A stretch of 64,000 bases of DNA from Pomacea canaliculata (lineage: Eukaryota > Mollusca > Gastropoda > Architaenioglossa > Ampullariidae), in the NCBI RefSeq assembly GCF_003073045.1, contig NC_037596.1, positions 15,524,550-15,588,549 of the forward strand, read 5' to 3'. Shown here in pieces: positions 37,579 to 49,809 of the stretch. Numbering within the stretch: the stretch's first letter is position 1; each line of letters begins with the position of its first letter. A program made the translations under genes and the position numbers. The notes below the pieces were generated by a model. It saw only the letters and a program-made list of their open reading frames with translations, was not told the origin of the DNA and ran no database searches.

Positions 37579-40264
37579 ATGAAACTACTAACCACATCGG
37601 TGAACTCTTTTAAACGCAAAAGGACTTTTCTGTTGATTCTGCTGTTCGCTGGTACTCAAAGTAGGTACACTGTGTAAAATGCATTTCATTTCGGCTTTTT
37701 TGTTTATTATGTGTTTAGGTAGTGAGAGGCAGTGTGACGGCTACGAGAGCTTTTGCCTATTTTTTACTAAAAAGGGTGGAAAAGATGGAGGTTCCTTGTT
37801 TGCTTTGGAATAAGATATGGACAAATAGAAGAATGCAAACCAGTTCTTTTACAGAAGAAAAGTGTAAACTGAAGTTAGCGGTACACATTACGGCCAGATG
37901 GCAAAGGGAGATAATTTTATTGAAGTCCCAAAATAAGTTTTTAAAATAAGTGCCCTTTATTTACAATTACATCAAGCTAACATAAATTATGGTTCCAGGC
38001 ATTTAATGATTTATGCATTGTGCTTATCTGTTGGTGTTATTCTTGATAGTCCTAGTGTACACTCTTAGCGTAAAACTGTGATCCCTTTAAAATCGAAATC
38101 CAATATAAACAAAGCATTAAGCCATGATACAAGTTTGCTTTACAGGTAACACAGAAACAGAATGTGAAGCAACTGAAGGGTTGACATTAAAATGCAAGTT
38201 TCCGAAAAACATGGAATCGACGGAAACAGATTTTTTAATTTATTTTTATCCGGACAACGGTAAAACAGGTGCGTTGTACTTATGTGATTAATTGTCTATC
38301 GTTCTAAAAAAATAAATTACAACTGTTTTATATAGATACTACAGTAAGACTACCTCGTTTCTTCTTGTTCCGCTATGAAAGAGAAATGAAACACACACAC
38401 ACACACACACACACAAACAAAAAATGTAAAGTTAATTTCAAGCTTTGTTTATCAGAATATTGTCTTTATTCTTATTAATGTCATCACACAATTGATGAAT
38501 GTTACGTTAATGCGAAGCCTCGGCAACTGAAAACCAGTAACGGGATTTATACTAATCACAATACATTCCACAGAACTCCTTGCTGACTGTTCGTGGAATA
38601 ACAAAAAGCTTGTATGCATCTTACAAGATAGTATCGAGATAAAGCATCCTGTGTCGGACATAGCTGTGATCAGCCTTCCTCCAAGATTTGTAAGAATACC
38701 TGGAACATACAAATGTATTCCTGATGGCGTGAACTCTGAAAATTCAAAAGCCTGTCAATTTCATAAAATCCTGAAAGAAGGAGAAGAAATCCAGAATAAG
38801 AGTGAAAATGAAGTTCATCTGCAAAAACCTGTAGAAAGCCTACCAGAAAAAAACCATGACCAGGAAGGTAATAGACAAAATTTATTATTTGTCAATTTTG
38901 GCTTAAATTAAATGTTGAATAATCAGTTGTTCACTCTTACCCTTCATTTGTGACCAACCCAACATTGTTATTTTACAACTTGGAGCGCGATGGTGCCTCT
39001 CCAAACCATCCTATTCAAACATGATGCCTAAGATTCCGAACTTCTGGACCCATCATACAGAGTTTAGATGATAAGGATCACCCCATCATTCACTTTGAAC
39101 GATCGCAGTACATTCAACAGTACCTCATGCCAGACTCGATCAAACGCCTTTCGGAAGTTGACATAGTTGTGGTAAAGAGCTTTACCTTGCTGAAGATGAA
39201 GAGTCTTTTCTGCTATCGCTTTCACGCTAAACTTTATTCGATAGTATTGATGAGGGCCCGGAATCCGGCCTGCTCTTCAGCTAGTATCTCTTCTGCGCCC
39301 GCCCTGAGGCGGCATTGGAGAACCTTGAGCATCACCTTGCTTGCGTGACAGCTGAGGCTGATTGACGATTCTTGAATTGTAACTGTTGCCTTTGTTCGGC
39401 AAGGGTACCATCAATGATTGCAACCATTCACAAGGCAACTTCTTGGCTTGCCAAATTTTGTGACACAACTTTTTGAGAAATTCCTTAAGCTCATCACCCC
39501 TTTCTTTGCTAAGTTCCGTGGAGACATAATCGAATATTGCAGCTTTTACAAACTGCATGTCATCGGTTGCTGCTTAGACTTCCGCTTTCAGGACTTGAAT
39601 ATCCTGTGGGTCGTCTTGTGATGGCCGTACTTTATCTACAACGATCTCATCCGTCTTGGCTGGTGCATTGTACAGCTCATCGCAATACTCTGTGATTCCC
39701 TAACCTTTAATGCAGTCGCACAACTAACTGACAGCACACACACACACACACACACAAGCACATACACACACGCGCGAGCTCGTCCATGTTCTCTGATTAA
39801 AGTAGTGTATATAGGCCGAATTATTACTGCTATTTGAACACTTGATATTTACGGTTATGTTCGATTCCATTTCTCTGTATATAGGTCACTGCTGCTTGTC
39901 TGATACAGACTACAAACTACAGTCACCTATTAAAACCATCTAAAGTTATTTTATAAATGCTCACATTTTGATACACTATTATCCTTGTGTTTTTTATAAT
40001 ACGTTTACACTTGGTTTTAAAGTTACAAATATAAATATAATCGGTTTGTACAGGTTATTTGAACCTAATGATCATGGCTTTCACATTTTTCTTCAGGAGA
40101 AGAGAGGAGTACTTCCTCGATTGTCGGCGCTGTTTTGGGGAGTGTAGCCGTCATCGTCATGATTGTCTTGCTCGTTCTTCTGTTATACAATAAGTTTTGG
40201 AAGAAAAGTAAATATAATTTTAATTATTTTTTAAAGAAATTCTTCTACTTCATCGTCGTCGTCG

Positions 40265-40299
<35 letters not shown>

Positions 40300-40409
40300 G
40301 AGAATGTAGCTATTACACAACCAGACTTTTCTAAAATAATTACAAGAATAATAAATACACTCGTTTTTAGAATTTTAATTATTATCAAGATGGTGGACTA
40401 AAAAAAATA

Positions 40410-40451
<42 letters not shown>

Positions 40452-41982
40452 CACAATAATCATAATAATCATAATAATCATAATAATCATAATCATACTA
40501 ATCATAATAATCATAATAATCATAATAATCATAATAATCATAATCATAATAAAAACCGTAGGATGGATATAAGAGAAGAAACAGCCATCCTTTTGTATCT
40601 CTTAGTAAACCACTTCTTCTATTATTTTTGTCCAGTTCTAAGTTGTTTCTCCCTCTATGTGTTGGTGTTGGGGTTGGATCTTATCTCAATACTGTCTTTT
40701 TCAGCAAGAACATCTACCTTCTTTTTTTGTATAAAGAAGTATATACCCTGGGAATAAGCCAGCTTGTTTCCTTTAGTCTTGTGATCTGCCCACTAAATGC
40801 TCACTTCGTCACTTCAATCTTTTTCCCGATTAAAAACTGCTATTGAGAATATTAATAATGATACTTTATTGGGGTTTTAATTGAATTAGTTTTATCACCT
40901 TAATATTCTACTGTTTCTTTTATTTGTTTCAGCACTTTCGACACCAGAAGGGTAAGTTCGAATATTTTTTTCGAATGATTTTGTAGAGAGATAAATTTTG
41001 ATTCACAAAAAAACAGAATAAGCAAAATTAATGCTTTGTTGTCTCTAGCCCATGATTTAACAGAAATAACTAAAATATTGCGCAGCAACAACGAGAGAAA
41101 ATGTGTGTGTGCGTGCATGCGTGCGTGCGTTCATGTGCATGGTGTACTTGTGTGTATGCGTGTGTGTGTGTGTGTGCGCGCATTGGCCGTGTAGCATCTG
41201 CATCTGTATTTCTAACCTTTAATCAGAATGCAAGAAACACAGCATATCAGCATATCAGTTTTGCATCACTACACCTTATTATTAAACATTGGGAATGCAA
41301 ACCCTTAGTATAAAGTTTCTTTTTCGAGGTTCCTACCTACCTGTATAATCCTCCTCCTCCTCCTCCTCCTCATCATCATCATCATCATCATCATGCTTAT
41401 CTTTGTCGTCGTCGTCGTCTCGTCAGTGATCATTGACTTTTAACACTGTTCACGTATGTAGATATATCTACACTCAAAAAGATTTATGTCATCCTCATAT
41501 GCCTAAGCTTTACATTGCACGATTCATATTTGACTGGTATTATCCCTTCTCATTACAGAGGGTGCTCATTATCTTTAAACAAAGACAACCTGTGCAAATC
41601 CACTGATTACAAAACGACAGACCCAGTCTCAGCCACCCAACTCTCACGCGGTTCCCAGCCAGAGGCGCCCTCTGCAGCAGGACATAAAGAAGGCAAGCCA
41701 TTACTTCAATCAGAAGATAATGAAATTGTAGCCATACGAGAAGATGCCTCTCATGAAGAATATCCTTACATCTTTTGTTCCCAGCCTGATTTTTCGCAGC
41801 GGGCGTCCTCTGCACTAGGATTTAAAGAAGACAAGCCATTACTTCAATCAGAAAATATAGCCATACGAGAAAGGACCTCTCACGGAGAATATTCTGACAT
41901 ATTTCGCTCTTCTTTAAAATTAAACTATAAAAGCTGCGAAGGATTTGTGCGTGAAAATGGCCAGAGCATCGACATATTCTGA
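37579..41982 (+). CDS. S3: split-Ig receptor with duplicated tyrosine-motif tail
   Basis: Exons are 37579-37660 (signal peptide, core RTFLLILLFAGT), 38146-38268, 38574-38867, 40097-40207 (transmembrane), 40933-40951 (19 bp) and 41559-41982 (tail). They total 1053 bp, or 350 aa. Half-domain 1 has NTETECEA, LKCKF and DFLIYFYPDNG. Half 2 has ADCSWNNKKLVC, ISLPPRFV and PGTYKC. A Glu/Lys/Asn-rich stalk follows, then SIVGAVLGSVAVIVMIVLLV and a basic stop-transfer. The 141-residue tail contains two copies of a 42-43-residue module with KPLLQSE, an AIRE block and SHEEYPYIF (Tyr about 278) or SHGEYSDIF (Tyr about 321). The tyrosines sit in YxxI, as in SH2- or adaptor-binding motifs, but residue -2 does not fit a strict ITIM. 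A LINE fragment lies in the intron before the membrane exon, and long ATC/ATT tracts in the intron after it. Confidence 0.86.
37719..37813 (+). pseudogene. Relic half-domain exon in S3 intron 1
   Basis: An acceptor (TGTGTTTAG) with the correct phase-1 frame opens SSERQCDGYESFCLFFTKKG and then runs into a stop. The order Glu-x-x-Cys-Asp, then Phe-x-x-Phe, then Gly resembles the first half-domain exons of S1-S4. It looks like a decayed extra copy or an unused alternative. The match is short. Confidence 0.3.
39010..39710 (-). mobile_element. LINE reverse-transcriptase fragment
   Basis: On the minus strand, interrupted frames give LPCEWLQSLMVPLPNKGNS (the usual 'W..s.iiPi.KKG' block), then GKALYHNYVNFRKAFDRVWHE (motif A region, given here at its key part AFDRVWHE), then a decayed motif B region. 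This is the order of a non-LTR retrotransposon reverse transcriptase. The piece is 5'-truncated and has several stops and frame changes. It lies in an S3 intron, antisense to S3. The clade is not assigned. Confidence 0.7.
40257..40556 (+). repeat. ATC and ATA/ATC microsatellite cluster
   Basis: Runs of CATCAT (about 40257-40300) are followed by AATAAT and ATAATC repeats (about 40407-40556), between the membrane exon and micro-exon of S3. A further CCT/CAT tract lies at 41348-41394. Confidence 0.85.
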
Positions 41983-44900
41983 AATTCCACATGCGTCTTC
42001 ATCGTTAAACGACATTAACTGCGTATTGTTCGTACGGAACGACAGCTCAAGTCTAGATAACTATCCATTGAGATAGATGTATACTAGGAATAATTCCATT
42101 TATATAAAGCTTACCTGAAAACGATGCTCATCAGACTTACATAAATTATAAAAATACCTTATCTCAGAAATACTCTTTAAAAAAGTAAATATCAGCAACT
42201 GAAAAAATGTCATTTCATCTAATAAATACCTCTGATAGAGAAATTTGTAGATAGTAACTTAGTTTAAAAACTGAGGAAGATTAGAAGCTGCTGCCAGTAA
42301 TTGTTTTGGGTGGTCACTGAGTTAGGTCAGAGGTCATGTCTACATCTTAGTACTATAACGCCACACAAACTCTGCTACCTTATGGACATAAATTAGTGCA
42401 CATTTGTCTTAGTGGAATATTTGCCCAAACCTTTTTCGTCCAGAGTACAAAAAGGTTGAAGTGTAAATTCTCTGATGCCTAATAGTCTTTAAAATCTTAC
42501 ACACGTTTTTGGAGTGTGGGGACTTTATTGAAATTCAGACATTGTCTTTCCACAAACCTCTATGGTATGTTCTTTACCTGACAACTGAATAGAATGAAAA
42601 AGAAAATAAGACAGAAGTTGAACTAGACTGCCTTTGAGACTGATTGGCTATTTCCTTATCCCCAAAATATTAAATAATGATTTAATAATAGCTGTATTAT
42701 ATATATATCAAATGGCGTAGTTTTTTATCCGTACGTCTTTGTCCCATAGAGACTGAGGGAAAATAAAGGTTTTTGACACTGCTACTTCACCTAACTGGTT
42801 AGAAGATGAGAGCTCTTTTCATTACATGTTGCTTTTGCCTATTTATCTACAGTATATTTTGTATACCTAATGATCTGTAAATCTTTACATTATTACTTAT
42901 GTTTCAAAATAGGTTTCGTTGTGTTTGAGCATTTTTCTAGAGCGTGTATTATTCAACTGTAATGTCTGTGCCATCTAGCCATATTTTTGGTGTGCATCAT
43001 GTTGATTACTTGTACCTATCACACTAAAAGTTTTAATTTTTAAGCGCTGTTGACCATGGTGGGTTTTCTATTTTCTGGTCTTCGGTGCTGTCCTATACAT
43101 GCAATGTTTGCAGAACAGATCTTCGAACTCTATGCCTTAACGATGTTGCTAATGATGTGTTTTATTACCAATTTGTGTTTTCATGTCGTTTTGCTCCAAG
43201 CATCATTTTAGCCTGCTGTAACGTTCGGTTCTTCTGTTCCTGGATACACAACTTTTTTGTCAAATATTTAGATAAATCTTCCTTTACCTCCCTTGTATGT
43301 GGGGCAACTGAAATGTTGCTCTGCCTGACGCCGTTGTTTTACTTGTTTAGTTTGTGTACAACAGGTTTCCCATTGTGAGAATGGGCTGTGGAGTCTACTC
43401 AATGTACTTGATATTGCTGATCAATTGCTTATTGTCAAAGCGAATTGACCTTGCTGCCAGTAGGAAAGTGTACCATATATGTGCTATTATTATTGTTATT
43501 GTTATTTTTATTCTTATCGCTTGTCTTTTTGACAAGCCACATTGCATTTTTTTTTTCATTTCTCACACCAAGCATGTGTTATTACTGAAATAAACATGTC
43601 TTCCATATCCTCCTTCTAAAGTTCATGCAGAGTGTTATAACTTATACATTATTTGTCTGACAATATTTAACCATTGATATTGCGGAAAGCGTTCTTTCAT
43701 CTTTATTACAGGAAATTTCCTTTCAAGGGATAATATGAATGAAAGTGAAACATCGACAGCTATTTCCTTCGAGTAATGTTCTAAATATACTTGTTACTTT
43801 TAACCTCATGCAAATAATAAATTTTAACCACCCGAATTACGACATCTTATTTCCTGTGTTAGTAGCTTGTGTGTGTTTGAGTGTGTGTTTGTGTGTTGTT
43901 GTTTTTGAGTGTGTGTGTGCGCGTATGAGGAGGAGAGATTCTACTTCATCAATGTACAATCCAGCATTGTATACTATTATTTCACTCTGTTTCCTCGTTA
44001 AGTTGTTTTTTATTTTCTCTTCGTAAACCGCAATTAGCTTTCATATCACTGGAACACGTTTTTCAAATACGTCGACAAAAGCGACAACAACAACGACTAC
44101 GATGATTTATTAAAACCCCTATAATATATATATATGTATAGTACAGTCAAATCTCCCTACTATGCCACCCCGCTACTATGCCACTCTCGGTATTATGCCA
44201 CTTTTGCTCGGTCCCGACTATAAATTCAATGTAAAAAAAAATTTACTATGCCACCCCTACTCTCCCTACTATGCCACTTTTTTGTGACTGTTAAAAGACA
44301 CAAGTTGTGAAATTCCGCGCAGTGCTCGATTACTATACTGTATGGTAGTGTGGGACATCGCAGTTAGGTGGATGGAACATAGCACGCACACAGGGAGGGT
44401 GGAGGCTGGCAATGTGTGGGGGGGGGGGTGGTCGCTAGCCGGGTGACAGTCACGTGACAGAGGGAAGGTGTGAGGGAGTCGACTAGCGACAGGATTCAGG
44501 TGCGCGGATGTGGTTGGGAGGGGTGGAGGATGAAGAGGTGAGGGGGAGAATGAGAGGAGACAGCTAGCGAAGCCGACGATTCTTGAGAGCTTTGGACCAG
44601 ACCTGGGCAAAGGCCTCCTGTCTCTGACCGGCCCGCCCGCCAGTATATATACTATACATACAGTATTAGGTAAAACTGAGTTAACTATATTAGTCCGGCC
44701 CTCTAAAACCATCCCAATGTCTCATGCGGTCCCTTGGGAAAATTAATTGCCCACCCCTGCTTTGGACTGACGGGTAACTTGAACAAATAAAGCCGTTTTT
44801 ACGAACACTCTCTACTATGCCACTCTCCCTACTATGCCACTTTTGCTCGGTCCCGGTAGGTGGCATAGTAGGGAGATTTGACTGTATACATTCTCTGAAA

Positions 44901-45705
44901 AATTTATAAAATGAAACAGAGATTAGCAAAACTATAGCGACAGGAAATATTCCCAGTTTTATTGACAGTCTCAAGCGATAATGCGTTTAGCACCATGCAA
45001 TAAAAACTAGTGTAATGGTCATATTAGTTTTAGAGTCTGGTAAGTAGGAAAATCACCACGTGTCTGGCGGGTAACTGATCCCAAAGTATGCAAGTTAGTA
45101 CTAAGATATATTTGCCGAACGCATGCTTGGGATCATCGATGCCAGCAAATCGGTGAGACTTTCCTATTGTACACTTTTTATCCTGGAAACGGACTGAGTA
45201 AGAGTCTCGTGAAACGTCGACTGGCATAGAAAGCTGGAAGTGCATTACTAAATGCTAAAAGACACAAAACGAAAAGAAATACTGATCAAGAAGGATAAAA
45301 CAATAAAACGGCACACAGACAGCAAACTCAAGTACAAAGCAATGACATCAAATAACAACCAATATTAATCAAACAAAGTTTAGTTACGAAAGAACAATAA
45401 ACAAAAGAAGTGTTAGTTACAAGTGGTGCATCATCACAAAATACAGGCTTTATTAAATCCTTCCTAAAAACAATTGACATGACACACCTGCGCCCTTGTA
45501 TGCTCCACAAACAGATGTATATTTAACATTGAATTTATAATTTGAGCTACAGTAATAAGACAACATTTACTTCTAATCCTCGGTGTAGAATAATGAAACC
45601 AAACAGAGAATACGAAACTAGCTACATCTGGATTAATCTCAAACATTTGAAACCCATCCGGCACTACTTCGTCCTCATTCTCTTGACCAGGAGACAAGAG
45701 ATAAC
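41983..45705. other. Intergenic between S3 and T4
   Basis: The left part may hold the S3 3' untranslated region; an AATAAA lies near 43590 but is distant. A pogo-like MITE occupies 44144-44884. The open frames at 43085-43593 look hydrophobic but have no splice or domain support. Confidence 0.45.
44144..44884 (+). mobile_element. pogo/Tigger-like MITE with TA duplication
   Basis: The element begins CAGTCAAATCTCCCTACTAT and ends with its exact inverse, a perfect inverted repeat of about 25 bp. It is flanked by TA on both sides (44142-44143 and 44885-44886). CAG-starting ends with a TA target are typical of pogo-type Tc1/mariner elements. The subterminal part repeats CTACTATGCCAC several times at both ends. 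At 741 bp with no transposase frame, it is non-autonomous. A short poly-G run lies inside. The intact ends suggest moderate youth. Confidence 0.88.
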
Positions 45706-48700
45706 ATGAAACGACAATGCTGCCTGATAACTCTTTTGCTCATTTTAACTGAGAATGGTAAAAACAGCGCGTTTGCATGTAAGTACTCTATTTTTTAAGG
45801 ATATATTGTAGAGCCATAAATTGTTTACATGTGGATAACTGTACATGCTTTAATGATTTATCGACCATATCGCTGTTATTTAATCTCTTTAATAGTTTTT
45901 AAGACCATTAGCTTTTGATCATTTTCACCTTCATTATTCTCTTTTTTTCTATTCCTTTATTTGTAACTTTCGGCTTGTCATGACAAAGTATAACAAGGAT
46001 CTTCCCAACTAAATATTATTTCTTGCAAGATAATGTTCAGATATTGTCATAATTTTGTTGCAGGTACAGGAATGGGAACAAATCAGACATCTCACGAAGA
46101 GGTCACCGTGAAAGAGAACACACGAGCTGACCTCAGATGTAATTTGAGAACAGAAAACAGCGCAACCTCCAAGGAATCGACCTTTGTAATCGAGATAAGG
46201 CTGTGTGACAATGGGAAATATCATGATGTTTGCAGATGCCGCTGGCTCCCTGACAAGGATGTCGTGTGCAAGAATCAGAGAAATGTTTCCATCTGCGAGG
46301 CTGACAACAATGAGATGAGGTTCTCTCTGTTTGTCAAACGAACCTACAGTGACATCCTGTGGGAACTCTACAGACCAAATTTGACTCCAGTGGTGATTAA
46401 GAAAACCAGACTTCAAGTCATGTGTGAGCGATTAAAATGTTGGTTTTTTTTAGATGAACATAGAATTTTGTTTATAAATGCAAAAGAATTTTCTCCTTAA
46501 GATTACAAGAAAAACATTGTAAAGAGCTATTGATTCCAAATTAAGTAAACAGATTGAAGCTAAAGTTATTAATTTCATTTAGATTTTATCCGTCGCTGCG
46601 AGCAAGACATTCTTAGTTTAATTTTTAAACCTAAAAGAGATTAATTGTAAGATGTTTCTGGGGAAACTTTAATTGCAACTTTTACTTTATAAAGTTTACA
46701 CTTATACATAAGATATACAGTCATGTATAGAGCATTAGTATTAGGTAATACAGAATAAGGCTTAAGGGAAATGATTCTTTGCTATAAATATGAGTTTTAA
46801 TATGCTCTTATATATACTCCTTAATACGCTTTTGCAGTAAAATATAGATACACATTTAGTCAATAGCTATTTTGCACAATCACAAGCTTTTAGCCGTAAA
46901 ATAACTCTTTTATTCAAATCGGCTGCAGTATTGTTTTGTCGGTGGCGACCTTGCATGGCAGATTTTAAGCATTTCTTTTTAAGATACAGACAAAAACTAT
47001 AACACTCTTCTTCAAAAACTCACATTTATGTCTGTGGAACAAAGTATATGTCCTTTTCGCTGTTTCTTTCTCCGTTTCATTTCTCTCCATCTCATGATTT
47101 TTTTTCTCTCTTCCTTCCTATGTGTTGGTGTAATATACTTATTTCACTTAATAAGAGTTTTCACCAATAACATTTTACAGCAGAGAAATGTCAAGTTTTT
47201 ATGTAGTATACGGATAAAGATTGGATGAGAATAAAGCACAGTAGTTTCTTGGATTACTCTTTTCCCACAGACCCAGCAAAGGTCATAGGGTTACAGGTGA
47301 ATGGACAAGAAGTTACCGAGACTCACGTCGTTGACGAGAATCAAGAGGTTATCGTCTCCTGTTTTTTCATCAATGGAAATCCTCCGGTTACCATTCGACT
47401 AGTAGACAGCACCGGACAAGCACAGAGTTCGACAACGCATGGAGTGGAACCTTTGGTGATTTTTCTTGGAGTGTTTCGCTGTCAGGAGGTCTGGCCTCTT
47501 ATCAAGTGTGAGGCTCCGGGTTCGGAACTGAACAGATCTGTAGCCATCATTGGCAGATGTAAGTATCGCACTAGATAGCATGCCAACAACATTGTGACAG
47601 ACAGACCAACAGACAGACATTTTTATTTACTCATTTTCTTTTCCCTGATTTTTTTTCCAGGTCTCCCTCAGTTGTTTTACACTGATAATCACATCAATGA
47701 TTTGACAAGAGTTTCAGGCAAAGGTCTGACACTTGGATTCAGATCCTACACTGGTGTTATCAGTAAATGTATCATGACAAAATTTTCCCTGAAGCCTAAC
47801 ACCAAGGAAGTGGACTGCGATTTGAGCGGAAGTGCCCCAGATTTCATATTAACCCTGAACCTTACTACAAAACCATGGATTGGAGAAGGGACTTGGATGT
47901 TGCATGTCTTTACAGAGCTCGGGGATTCAAACATAACCTTTGAACTCACCAATAAAACTTTTGAAAGTGAGTACTTTTCAAATAATTCGTTTTGTTTCGG
48001 TATGTCTGTCGCGTGTCGCGTGCTGCAGGGGTGGTCGAGGTGTGGGGCCCAGAAGGGGATGCCCAGAGTTGGTGTGGCCAGTTGTTTCTCCGGTCAGGGG
48101 AAGAGCCGACGCGTCGCGCATCTCTCGGCTGGAATAGGTCAGGAGGTGAAAGACCTGGCCTGGGGGGCGTCGTAAATAAGGGACGCTGGGAGATCGAGGG
48201 GAGGGTGCACACTAAATAGGGTCTTTTGTTGCTGACCCTTTCGTGACATGGGGATGGGGACCCTAGTAGCGTGGGAAGAGTGGGAGCTTTCTCTCCCCGA
48301 GGTCAGACCGTGTATATTTATTGTAGGCCCCGGATCGGACCAGCAGAGAAGAGTTTTGGAACGGGTAGACAGTGGGATGCTCAGGACTCGATGGTGCGTT
48401 CCCTAGTTTAGTGCATGTGACGGGTCCTGCCTACTAGTAACGTCTCCCGTATCTTCTGTGTGATGTTCTTGTACTTGGTATTCTGCTCAGAGCGTTCCCT
48501 AGCTTAGCGTTTGGGACGGGTCCAGACAACAGTCACATTTCTCGGCGTTTTCTGCATGCAGCAGAATCAACGCGTCACGAGCCGTTAGGTGAGTAATGAG
48601 AACATTTCCTGTACCGTTTCGCATAGTTAGCTGCACATGTGCGAGGTGCTTGAGCGATTGTGGTAGCGAGGCCATTTCTGTATGTGTGTTTATGGGGCGG

Positions 48701-49809
48701 GTAAAGACTTAAGAGCTAAATTTCTGTCATATGGGATTTTGATTTTTATTATGATGTACTGTTAGCGGCTAAGATTGTGTTAGGGAGTTTGCTTTGTATA
48801 CATAGAGTTTTGCGTCTGTCGTACCAGACGACGCTGTTAGAGGAACTTTGTAAGAGATACGTTTGGGTGGCCAGCTTAGTGATTATAGTTGCATGGCCGA
48901 AGGGCTTTTTATTTATGTGCATCGCTTTCTGCAGGCTCGGATGCTAGCCGGGATGACATTAAAGTGTGAACAGTCATCGAAGTGAGGACATCAAAGTGCT
49001 GTCAAACCTGTGTTGAACTGCCAGCGACTGTTGGCCAAGCGCCGAAATTTAAGTCGTCGCGAGGCGGATTGTGTGGCCGCCATGCTGCAGGACAATAGAC
49101 GAGGGCGTGACGCGGTCACTGAGCCGTGGTGGCGTCAGCCGTGCAGTGCCTCATGCACTGGCCAAGGCCGATAACCTTTGTTATTATAGTGAAGACACTG
49201 CGCCAAGCTGGATCACGCGGGCACCATTAGTTTATTTGGGGGGAGTGTCTAAATGTGTGTGTTCAATAATATTTTCTTACCAGCGGAGGGGTTCTACCTC
49301 GTTTGTTTTACGTTGTAATTTGATTCAATATATTTTTTTTTCATTCTCTAGTGAGTTGGTGGGTCACACTTCACGACCACCAATGAACTTAAGATTTGTA
49401 TCTGTCCCTACGTGTACATGTTTTTGTGTCCACAGAGGAGAGTGATTGGCTTTGTTGCTCGCGTCGGGAGTGTGGAAGTCTGTCTGTGTGACTGTGAGCG
49501 TGCCTGTGAGAGAGCAAGTCCAGCAACGCCCGATCACGTTACGCGACAATCTCAACATTTAATAATCTCTATTTTCATAGAAGCCTTTAGTTAATATGTT
49601 TGGTAATCATAATAATAAATATGTACAATGGGAATACCGTGCGTAACATGTATAACTCTCTAAGTGCATGCTTCTGTAAAAAAAATAAAGTCATATATTT
49701 ATGTTGTACAGCTGATATTGGTAGAGAAAATTTACATTTGCAATTAGTGGGGATTAAACAACCCGATAGTCAAAGTCCGCTTGATAACAGTGTTGTATGC
49801 GATGTTTAA
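45706..49809 (+). CDS. T4: three-Ig-domain protein, last exon tentative
   Basis: Exons are 45706-45778 (signal peptide MKRQCCLITLLLILTENG, 73 bp as in T1), 46064-46423 (D1, 360 bp), 47271-47558 (D2, 288 bp) and 47661-47966 (D3, 306 bp), all phase 1. D1 has IRLCDNG, VCRCRWLPD and FSLFVKRTYSDILWELYR. D2 has IVSCFFINGNP, RCQEVWPLIKCEA and LNRSVAIIG. D3 has DFILTLNL and GTWMLHVFTE. A solo LTR begins 40 bp after D3. Beyond it, a phase-matched terminal exon (49712-49809, QPDSQSPLDNSVVCDV then stop) would give 374 aa without a membrane span. The first four exons are firm. The last is the only in-phase candidate I found. T4 follows S3 in the same orientation and faces T5. Confidence 0.8.
48007..49548 (+). 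mobile_element. Solo LTR fossil
   Basis: The element starts TGTCGCGTG and ends ACGCGACA, so it has the TG...CA form with short inverted ends. It is flanked by ATGTC and ATCTC, a likely 5-bp target duplication with one change. No coding part lies next to it. An inverted relative sits at 52227-53734. About 1.54 kb would be a long LTR, possible in Gypsy- or BEL-type elements; the family is unassigned. It lies in the T4 intron after D3. Confidence 0.72.

Noticed and set aside
39127-39621. Plus-strand open frames of 67-73 codons
   Set aside because: They are antisense shadows of the LINE reverse-transcriptase fragment read on the minus strand.
40257-40556. CRISPR-like or structured repeat array
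   Set aside because: The repeats are simple trinucleotide microsatellites without spacers, in an intron of a eukaryotic gene.
43085-43593. Hydrophobic frames that could be a membrane protein
   Set aside because: The DNA is T-rich, which makes hydrophobic translations by chance. There are no splice sites in family phase and no relation to neighbours.
44269-44712. 147-codon minus-strand frame
   Set aside because: It lies wholly inside the pogo-like MITE and overlaps its subterminal repeats. Its composition (Pro/Ser/His from C-rich DNA) suggests chance.
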